DNA from: Pseudovirgaria hyperparasitica
Lineage: Eukaryota > Ascomycota > Dothideomycetes > Acrospermales > Acrospermaceae
NCBI RefSeq assembly: GCF_010093815.1
Contig: NW_022985554.1
Span: 714,999 to 778,998, forward strand
Length of the DNA stretch: 64,000 nt
Direction: 5' to 3'
The first letter of the stretch is position 1; each line of letters opens with the position of its first letter. Below are positions 56,887-64,000 of this stretch, one piece after another. The position numbers were made by a program, and so were the translations under genes. Under the pieces are notes generated by a model. That model was not told the DNA's origin, ran no database searches, and saw nothing but the letters and a program-made list of their open reading frames with translations.

Positions 56887-58589
56887 ATGCTTCCCAGACT
56901 AGCATTGGCCCTTGTGGCGGGAACTACGGTCAGTCACACACTCATGCCAATCTTCAAGGCCTCAACTGACGGCCCATAGTTTGCAATCGCTGGGCCTTGT
57001 GATATCTATTCGTCAGGAGGCACACCATGTGTCGCGGCACACAGCACTACTCGAGCATTATACAATGCCTTCACAGGCTCCTTATACCAAATCAAGCGCG
57101 GCTCTGACAATACCACAACGAACGTCGCACCACTGTCCGCTGGTGGAGTTGCAAATGCTGGCACCCAGGATAAATTCTGCTCTGGCACTACGTGTTTGAT
57201 CACAATCATTTACGACCAGTCTGGAAAGGGAAATCATCTTACTCAAGCCCCGCCAGGTGGCTTCAAAGGTCCAGAATTGAACGGATACGATAACCTTGCT
57301 AGTGCGATTGGAGCGCCTGTCACCTTGAATGGACAGAAAGCGTATGGCGTATTTATCTCCCCTGGGACTGGATATCGCAGTAAGTGAAGTATGGTATCGA
57401 TCATTAAGCCAAAACTGATCCACTAAAGATAACGTTGGGTCCGGTATTGCAAGAAAAGATGCCTCGGAGGGCATGTATGCAGTTTTTGACGGCACTCACT
57501 TCAACGACGGCTGCTGCTTCGACTACGGCAACGCCGAGACGAATAACCTCGACACTGGCAATGGACACATGGAGGCCATCTACTACGGCACGAACAGCTT
57601 CTGGGGTTCCGGTGCTGGGTCCGGTCCTTGGATCATGGCTGATGTTGGTGTCCCCTTGAGCTCCCTTGACAATATGGCTAACAGAAATCACACAGCTAGA
57701 AAATGGCCTTTTCTCTGGGTACAATGTCAAGAACAACGCTGCAGACCCAACCATCAACTACCGCTTCGTCACTGCTACTCTCAAAGGTCAAGCAAATAAC
57801 TGGGCCGTAAGTACTCCCCCTTTCCTCCTTCCCACCACCCCTTCTAACACATTCTAGATCCGCGGCGCAAACGCCGCATCCGCAACCTCCCTCTCCACAT
57901 ACTACACCGGCCAACGACCCAATGCCTCCGGCTACAACCCCATGAGTAAAGAAGGCGCCGTCCTTCTCGGCATCGGCGGCGACAACTCTATCAGCGGCCA
58001 AGGTACCTTCTACGAAGGCGTCATGACCTCCGGCTTCCCCTCCGATGCCACCGAAAATGCCGTCCAGGCCAACATAGCCGCCGCAAAATACGCAACCACC
58101 CCCCTCTCCACCGGCTCCGCGCTCACTGCAGGCTCCAGCATCAGTCTGCGCGCCACAACCCCGGGCTACACCACCTCATCACTCACACACGCTGGCGCCT
58201 CTGTCAGCATCGCGGCCGTGTCGAGTACATCCAGCAGCGCGGCAAAGCTAGCCGCCTCGTGGACGGTGCGCGCGGGCCTGGCGGATAGTGCGTGCTACTC
58301 GTTCGAGGCGCGCGATGCGCCAGGCTCGTATTTGCGACACAATGCATTTGTGCTGTATGTGAATGCGAATGATGGCTCGAAGCTGTTCCATGAGGACGCG
58401 ACGTTTTGCACCATGGCCGGGCTAGATGGGCAGGGGAGCTCGTTGCGTAGCTACAATTATCCGACGCGGTTTGTGAGGCATTATGAGACGGTGGGATATC
58501 TGGGGAGTAACGGCGGTGTGCATGCATTTGATGCAGCGACGAGTTTCAATGATGATGTGAGTTTTGTGGTTGGGGGTGCTTTCGCGTAA
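56887..58589 (+). CDS. abfB: Alpha-L-arabinofuranosidase B (GH54 + CBM42)
   Basis: Five exons, 56887-56928, 56980-57379, 57429-57643, 57696-57806 and 57858-58589, give 499 residues, the usual AbfB length. All four introns are about 50 nt and all phases fit. A signal peptide (MLPRLALALVAGTTFAIA-G) is split by intron 1. The GH54 domain runs to about 335. Glu221 in DLENGLFSG lies at the known nucleophile position and Asp298 in GIGGDNS is next to the position of the known acid/base. The C-terminal CBM42 arabinose-binding domain (about 340-499) has YLRHNAFVLYV, GSSLRSYNYPTRFVRHY and HAFDAATSFNDD, its repeated beta-trefoil blocks. The secreted enzyme removes arabinose side chains from arabinan and arabinoxylan. 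Nearby GH3 fits a cell-wall-degrading habit. Confidence 0.95.
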
Positions 58590-59020
58590 AGGGGTCGGGA
58601 GTGAGTTTGTTGGAAGGAGAGTGTGGAAAGGGAATGGGTATGTGTTGTATTGGATGGAATCTAGTATGGCCATGAGTTCCATTTCCGGATAGTGAGACAA
58701 CTTCCCGCACATTCTGATTGTACTACTTCGTGTATGAACGACGTTGATGTGTGATCGACGAGACGTTGAATCATAGAGGGTTGTGTGTGCCGGCGGTGTG
58801 TGTGCTGGATATTACTAATCAATACCTGTACGATAGCGACATCTGCGTTGAGGCTTTTTGTCCTTCTTGGGGTCGAGATGGTTGCCTGATTTGCCAGTTT
58901 CGAGTCGAGCGCCACGGCCGTTCTTGATAGGCTCTCGGTGTACGAGGCTCTTTGTCTAAGAGGCTGAGCACGAAGGAGGGGCTGGAAGCTGGAACTCATA
59001 AACACCCTCATCTCTGGTCG
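58590..59020. other. Intergenic region, no gene seen
   Basis: 3' flank of the GH54 gene and upstream sequence of the next gene. Nothing else is supported. Confidence 0.5.
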
Positions 59021-59781
59021 ATGTCTCCAGCGTCACTTGTCCAGCAAATGTCGTTACGGCGGAATTCACGGGTCCTCACACCTGGCTCTCCTGGCGAGCC
59101 ACGCGCGCAGCACAATAACACTGCCTTTGATACGTCTTATACTGTCACTAGCCCAACCTTCAAGTCAAGGCAATGTTCGAGCTCCAGAGATTCACTATAT
59201 AACTCCTCCTTACAGAGAGGTCCTGATGTACCTAATCTGGCGGGATATCTCGGCTGCGTTCCTCAAGCTAGTGCTTCAAGACATCAAGCTCGAGTGCCTC
59301 GAGGTCACTATGCCGGCTACAGCAGTCGAGCTTCCCAGGCCGGTCCTTTGGGCCATGAAGCTCCAGTTCCTCAGTACAGTGGCCCGGGATATGCCGCAGC
59401 TAGTGCAACTGCGCTTGCTGTAGGAGCTGTCGGTGCCTCTATAGGGTATATGTATGGGCACAGAACCAAATTGCCAGTCTATGAACAACTGTGAGTCAAA
59501 ATATCCGCTGACATGATTCAGCTAATCATGAGTGAACTAGCAATATGGAGGATATAATGGGCAACGAAACTCTTGAGCAGCAACGTTACGTTCAACTAGC
59601 ACCAAAGGTCCCAGGCGAAGCATATACTGGAAATCGTCCCCCACGTGTGCGCGGCAACTGTGCAAGCGCTGTCTCTTTCAGGGAGGAAGATGTCAACGTC
59701 ACTGAAGATAGAGGCACGAATGAGGAGACGCAAGGCGAAACTACTAATTATGATTGGTACGCAGTGTCCGAGGGAGAGTGA
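59021..59781 (+). CDS. Uncharacterised single-pass membrane protein
   Basis: Exon 1 (59021-59490) and exon 2 (59541-59781) join in frame over a 50-nt intron (GTGAGT donor, GAACTAG acceptor), giving 236 residues. The first 120 residues are polar and disordered, rich in Ser, Pro, Gly, Arg and Gln. One Ala/Gly-rich membrane segment follows (AAASATALAVGAVGASIGYMYG, about 125-146) with a basic flank (HRTKLP). The C-terminal 80 residues are acidic (EEDVNVTEDRGTNEETQGE). Such a layout suits a membrane anchor with two disordered sides. No family is recognised and there is no signal peptide. First-exon length and clean splice support a real gene; alternative upstream starts are not ATG. Confidence 0.55.
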
Positions 59782-60731
59782 GCGCGATGTATCATACATC
59801 AGAACTCATGCTATTATATTGTGACAGATTCACTAGACGTATTCTAAACTATGAAGTCACTGATCTTACATGTATCGGTAGTGATTACTAGTGTCCGTCT
59901 CATTCGTGGATGTTAGCCCGTGCCATGTCAAATCTTAAGGAACCCCTGAGCATCCCAAAGCTCGGAACACACGAGTTGGCTTATGCCGACTCTCCGGTTG
60001 GTTGAGACTTAGACACGTTAGGTCTCACATTCTTATTTAGACTAGTCTTTGAGAATTCTTATTAGGAGGTCTTGCGAAATCTAGTCTATGGAAGAGAATA
60101 GACGACATAAATGAAGGCATGGATATGAAGAAGATAGCAATAGATGAGGTAGAAGAAGATATGAGATATAAAAAGACGACCTTTCAAGCACGTAAGTTGA
60201 TGAGCAAACCTTTCTCGAAAATAGACTTAGATTAGAATATAGAATTTGTGGTAGAATTGCTCTGCACACATATTTACTTATGTATATCACGATTCTCAAT
60301 GTGACTCGAACACTTTTACTTCTGCAGTGCCGATTCCATATTGAAGCAAAGACCATTTCTTCGCAGTAGGCCTTATTAGAACTGAATTATGAATACTCGA
60401 TCCTATGGAAGGTGAATAATGCATTGAATCACTCATTCGGAGCTCTGACCATCCGACTCACCGACTTCCGAGTAAGCTTTGTAATGCTGTTATCACTAGC
60501 CGATCCGATCTTATTTACACTCAGACAGTGCAAGGGCCAAATACAGTCTCAGATGCATATATATAAAGACACATTGCCATGTTGACATTGTGTTATACAT
60601 TAGGAAAAACAGTCCTACCACAGTCCAACTCCCTATTTCAACCAAACAGACAATCCGCTATAAATAAAAGTCAATCCCCAATTTCTCTAATCATCACCAC
60701 TATTTCTCACACAAGAAAGCATCATAACATA
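59782..60731. other. AT-rich intergenic and GST promoter region
   Basis: About 950 bases, AT-rich, with many short CTAGAC/TAGTCT-type words near 60040-60090 and no gene I can support. It ends in the leader of the glutathione transferase gene. Confidence 0.45.
60560..60567 (+). promoter_or_regulatory. Probable TATA box of the GST gene
   Basis: TATATAAA lies about 165 bases before the start codon at 60732. Position and sequence are suitable; the AT-rich context lowers certainty. Confidence 0.4.
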
Positions 60732-61403
60732 ATGTCCACTCTCAAACCGTTGACGTTATGGGGCAAAGGCGGCATCAACCCCAGCAAAATCGCCATCCTC
60801 CTCGAGGAACTCCACATCCCATACGACGTAAACCCATACCCAATGTCCAAAGTTAAAGATCCTGAATATCTCGCCCTCAATCCCAACGGCCGTCTTCCCA
60901 CCATCGTGGATCCAAACACCGACCTCACACTCTGGGAGTCCGGAGCCATCACCGAGTATCTCATCGAGCAATACGACAAAGACCACACACTAAGCTTTGC
61001 CTCTAACACCACCGAGTCCTGGCACGCAAAGCAATGGCTTTACTTCCAAGTCTCCGGCCAGGGCCCGTACTACGGACAGGCGTCCTGGTTCAAGAAGTTC
61101 CACCCCGAACAGGTGCCGAGCGCACTCACACGGTATGTGGACGAGATGAAGCGCGTAACTGGGGTCTTGGAAGGCCACTTAGCGAAGCAATCCAAAGATA
61201 ATGACGGGCCTTGGCTGGTGGGAAATAAATTGTCCTTTGCAGACTTGTCGTTCCTCACCTGGCAGAAGATCATCACGTGGGTGGTGACAAAGGAGGATGG
61301 CTTTAATCCTGCGGAGTTTCCGTTGGTTGCGGAGTGGATGGAGAAGATGCTGGCGCGTGATAGTGTCAGGATAGTAATGGGCGAATTAAAGCCTGCGGCA
61401 TGA
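60732..61403 (+). CDS. Glutathione S-transferase
   Basis: A single exon of 223 codons from MSTLKPLTLWGKGG. An upstream in-frame ATG adds 51 residues without GST features and lies in the leader. The thioredoxin-like N-terminal domain (about 6-90) has KGGINPSKIAILLEEL and the glutathione-contacting LWESGAITEYL block. The all-alpha C-terminal domain includes WHAKQWLYFQVSGQGPYYGQ and LSFADLSFLTWQ with its conserved Asp. It resembles the Ure2p/GstA branch of ascomycete enzymes, which conjugate or reduce with glutathione in the cytosol. No partner gene for a specific pathway is adjacent. Both sides are AT-rich and gene-free. Confidence 0.92.
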   Translation: MSTLKPLTLWGKGGINPSKIAILLEELHIPYDVNPYPMSKVKDPEYLALNPNGRLPTIVDPNTDLTLWESGAITEYLIEQYDKDHTLSFASNTTESWHAKQWLYFQVSGQGPYYGQASWFKKFHPEQVPSALTRYVDEMKRVTGVLEGHLAKQSKDNDGPWLVGNKLSFADLSFLTWQKIITWVVTKEDGFNPAEFPLVAEWMEKMLARDSVRIVMGELKPAA

Positions 61404-62346
61404 TGTGCGGATGAGGCGAGGAAGTTGACGGTTCATGGGGGATGATGATTTAGAAAGAGGCTGTTCATGTGTGATAACTGCGGCTACTACTACGGTCTTT
61501 TCAGTCTTTACAATATGTCTTCAGAACACCAAGAGTATTCTAAGAAGAAAGTTCTGCTTTATTGTTCATTTTCAATAATCCGGTATGACGGTATCTACAT
61601 TACTAAACGACCGTTCCTCTTAGAGCCCTAGCAGGTGCGTCTTAATCTGTCTTCGAGTTTAGTCCATAGTAGTTCTTGTATTAAAGGTATAAAACTTTGT
61701 CAAAGTTCCTCATTGTCTAGACTTTACCCTTCATTTCTGTTCGCTAATACTAGTATCAACCTAGACTTGCAAATGGCTCTACATGCTAGACGGGTAGTAA
61801 AGACTTACTACATGTAGTGCTGGGTGAACGCAGTTTCTATTCTAGGCAATGACGTAGTAACCCGTCTTTACTATATATGGTTTCTTTCACCTATACACAT
61901 TTCTTTAAGCAGTGTCCTGCGCCAAGGGTAGGACGATATATATGTAGAGAATATGTATTTGGAGTTTACGGTCTCACAGAGGAATTAAGGATATTATAGA
62001 TTGAAGATTCGTATTATTTATTGTTAGATAATACTATCTCAAGTAGGAAGCTCTTACACCCGTGTATGTAACGCGATAAGGAAATGTCTGACCGAATTGC
62101 TTATCTTGAAGTTGCTTATGTTCATCCTCTATGTATGTGTGTCCTTATGCTCAATTTTAGCAGATAGCTATATGTATACATACGAGGCGACCCCACAACA
62201 AGTGACTAATGCAGCACAATAGATGATAAAAATCTTAACATATACTTTATTCATATATTCATCACTTGTGGTATATGACACAGTAGTACGCAGCGAGGAC
62301 TACACGCTATGCCATCTCTCCCACACATCCACCTCACACTGCACAA
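61404..62346. other. AT-rich intergenic region, possibly decayed repeat
   Basis: About 940 bases, clearly richer in A and T than the neighbouring genes. It contains related words in opposite orientation near 61789 (GACGGGTAGTAAAGAC) and 61855 (GTAGTAACCCGTCTTTAC). This could be a degenerate repeat altered by repeat-induced mutation, but I see no terminal repeats or coding remnant. Confidence 0.35.
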
Positions 62347-63975
62347 TCACACCGTCAGACTCCCACTAACCACCAAATCTCGCGAACTGAACCCAACACT
62401 AACACCGATACTCTCACTCGGCAACGTCCATTGCTGTGCAACGACATCCCAATAGCTCAGATCGCGCCTCATGAGCTCGAACTCGACCGTCTTGCTCTCG
62501 CCCACCTCCAGCATGACCTTATCGAACCCTCTCAACACCCGCACCGGCGTCCCGGCGCCCACGCTTGCCGGCATGCTGATGTACAGCTGCGGCACCGTCT
62601 GGCCCCCGACACTGCCCGTGTTCGCCACCGTGACGCTGACGCTCGCGATGACGTCCCAAAGCTCGGCGTTGCCGCCCGGGACGATAGGCGTGGCTGGCGA
62701 AGGTGTACGTGCAAGTGGCGACGTAAACGTGTATGTGACAGCGAGATCAGCAAGGGAGAACGACGTGTAGCTGAGGCCGAAGCCGAACTCGTACGCGACG
62801 GATTTGTTGAATGCGTCGAATTCACGGTAGTCGGTCAACTGGCCCTCTGTGAAGTCTGCCTGCCAGGCGTTTGGATCGGTAGATGCAAGAAGTGCAGAGC
62901 TGTTAACGAGATTGTATGCGTAGTCGTCTGCGTTCTTGGCGATGGTGTAGGGGAGGTGGCCTGACGGGTTCGTCTTGCCGTACAGGACGTCGACGATGGA
63001 GTTTCCGGTTTGCTCGCCGGGGTAATGAGCGGCAAGGATGGCAGTGACGTTCGGATTATCGGCCCAGGGCATGATTACGGGTCCGGGACCGTGGACGACG
63101 ACTATGGTGTTGTTGCAGACTGAGGTGACGGCGGCGACCACGGCGGTCGAATTAGATTCGGCGATGAGGGAGAGCCGGTCGAAGCCTTCGGTGGCCCAGG
63201 ATTTGAGAAAGACGAGACAGGTGTCTGGGACTGGAGCAAGGCTTTCGAGGCCGGCTTTTGTGATGTACTTGTTGTCGAGGATGTACTGGACTAGCGTCGA
63301 GTCGGCTTGGCCTTGTGCCTTCAGGGCTTCGAGGGGTGAGACGATATACGAGAATCTTCCGGCGCCAGAGCCGCCACCGACGGCAAAGGTTCCAAACTCA
63401 GGGAAGGAAAAGGCATCGAAGAGTGCAAAGTAGTACAACCCTTGAGAGGCATCACTCGCATCGTTGCCGAAGATGGCGAGGTTCTTGGGACTACTTAGTG
63501 GTAGAGCATTGTTCTCGTTCTTGAGAAGCACTGTACCGGCAGCACCAAGCTCACGGATCAGATCAGCATGGCCCTCACCACGGGCATCAACAAGAGGCCC
63601 TTGTTTGAAGATTTTGTCTGCTTCTCGCGCCCCGAAGAAGTTGAGACTGCCAGTGGTTTCGTCAACAGGCGGAAAATTCTCGTCTTGATGGAGATGAAAG
63701 TAAGGGGTCAGGATGCGGAGCACCATGTCATCCAGACGTGCCACATCAAGTGTCCTATTATTCACAGCGGACGTGATATTGGCACCGAAAAAGCTTCCAC
63801 TGCTCAGGTCGCCAAAGCTAATAGTGCCTGGCATGTCCATGTCCTGTCCAGCCTCGATGGCAGCTACACCAGAGTGTGTGGCACCCCAATCAGACATGAC
63901 GTAGCCCTGGAAGCCAAGTTCAGTCTTGAGGAGGTTGTTTAGTGTATGAGAGTTTTCGCAGCCATAGGTTTGGTT
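62347..63975 (-). CDS. GH3 beta-glucosidase, 3' part (5' end outside window)
   Basis: The last exon runs from 63975 (after a CAATAG acceptor) to the stop at 62347: 542 residues, about two thirds of a normal GH3 protein. The exon starts NQTYGCENSHTLNNLLK and reaches YVMSDWGATHSGVAA, whose Asp (SDW) is the catalytic nucleophile. Then come the second GH3 domain (LIRELGAAGTVLLKNENNALPL, LAIFGNDA), the GQTGNSIVDVLYGKTNPSGHLPYTIA-like segment, and a fibronectin type III-like C-terminus (VTVANTGSVGGQTVPQLYI, VRVLRGFDKVMLEVGES). This is the layout of secreted fungal beta-glucosidases that release glucose from cellobiose or glycosides. The signal peptide and N-terminal exons should lie past position 64000. 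Confidence 0.92.
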   Translation of the reverse strand, partial: NQTYGCENSHTLNNLLKTELGFQGYVMSDWGATHSGVAAIEAGQDMDMPGTISFGDLSSGSFFGANITSAVNNRTLDVARLDDMVLRILTPYFHLHQDENFPPVDETTGSLNFFGAREADKIFKQGPLVDARGEGHADLIRELGAAGTVLLKNENNALPLSSPKNLAIFGNDASDASQGLYYFALFDAFSFPEFGTFAVGGGSGAGRFSYIVSPLEALKAQGQADSTLVQYILDNKYITKAGLESLAPVPDTCLVFLKSWATEGFDRLSLIAESNSTAVVAAVTSVCNNTIVVVHGPGPVIMPWADNPNVTAILAAHYPGEQTGNSIVDVLYGKTNPSGHLPYTIAKNADDYAYNLVNSSALLASTDPNAWQADFTEGQLTDYREFDAFNKSVAYEFGFGLSYTSFSLADLAVTYTFTSPLARTPSPATPIVPGGNAELWDVIASVSVTVANTGSVGGQTVPQLYISMPASVGAGTPVRVLRGFDKVMLEVGESKTVEFELMRRDLSYWDVVAQQWTLPSESIGVSVGFSSRDLVVSGSLTV

Positions 63976-64000
63976 CTATTGAGACTGATCAATAAGCAAT

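Noticed and set aside
1-64000. LTR or other virus-like elements, DNA transposons and rRNA genes
   Set aside because: I looked for terminal repeats and for reverse transcriptase, integrase or transposase motifs in the long frames and found none.

Overview
This window is nuclear DNA of a filamentous ascomycete (Pezizomycotina). Many genes are single-exon or carry short introns of about 44-82 nt with GTRNGT-type donors and CTRAC branch sites. The gene content is also typical: a HET-domain protein, an AbfB-type arabinofuranosidase, a velvet-domain protein, a Mdm34 ERMES subunit and a Rom2-type Rho GEF. Assignment to Dothideomycetes is my inference from overall feel only; nothing in the sequence fixes the class. 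I saw no rRNA, tRNA, CRISPR array, or intact transposon or virus-like element. Splice sites were placed by hand from frame continuity and consensus signals.

Layout. 0.4-4.6 kb: a HET-domain gene and a secreted, apparently GPI-anchored copper monooxygenase with DOMON and PHM/DBH-like domains. 5.1-14.2 kb: one very large three-exon minus-strand gene for an FMP27/BLTP2-type bridge lipid-transfer protein. 15.4-16.1 kb: a three-exon Ctr copper transporter. 16.5-18.1 kb: a secreted bicovalent FAD oxidase. 19.3-21.1 kb: a small membrane protein followed by an ACMSD-like amidohydrolase. 22.2-27.4 kb: the Rom2-like GEF, divergent from a Baeyer-Villiger-type monooxygenase (28.8-30.8 kb). 32.6-34.1 kb: a cytochrome P450 with a degenerate I-helix motif. 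34.1-39.1 kb: a gene-poor island with two tandem-repeat arrays, ending in a short velvet-domain protein. 40.3-47.1 kb: a lipocalin-like protein and two uncharacterised fungal proteins, one of about 989 residues assembled here from five exons. 48.8-55.2 kb: a HAD phosphatase, Mdm34, a UPF0045 protein, a newly recognised small membrane protein and inositol-pentakisphosphate 2-kinase. 56.9-64.0 kb: GH54 arabinofuranosidase, a single-pass membrane protein, a glutathione transferase in AT-rich surroundings, and the 3' part of a GH3 beta-glucosidase cut by the window edge.

How the genes relate. There is no single obvious pathway. Plausible local themes are copper (the copper monooxygenase and the Ctr transporter flank FMP27), oxidative secondary or lipid metabolism (BVMO plus P450), and plant cell wall breakdown (GH54 plus GH3). 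FMP27, Mdm34 and Rom2 all act in membrane contact or surface signalling, but they look like ordinary dispersed housekeeping genes. The best candidates for something undescribed are the P450 lacking the I-helix acid, the short basic velvet protein beside a divergent 94-codon ORF, the 989-residue orphan, and two small genes that appear only when short introns are removed.
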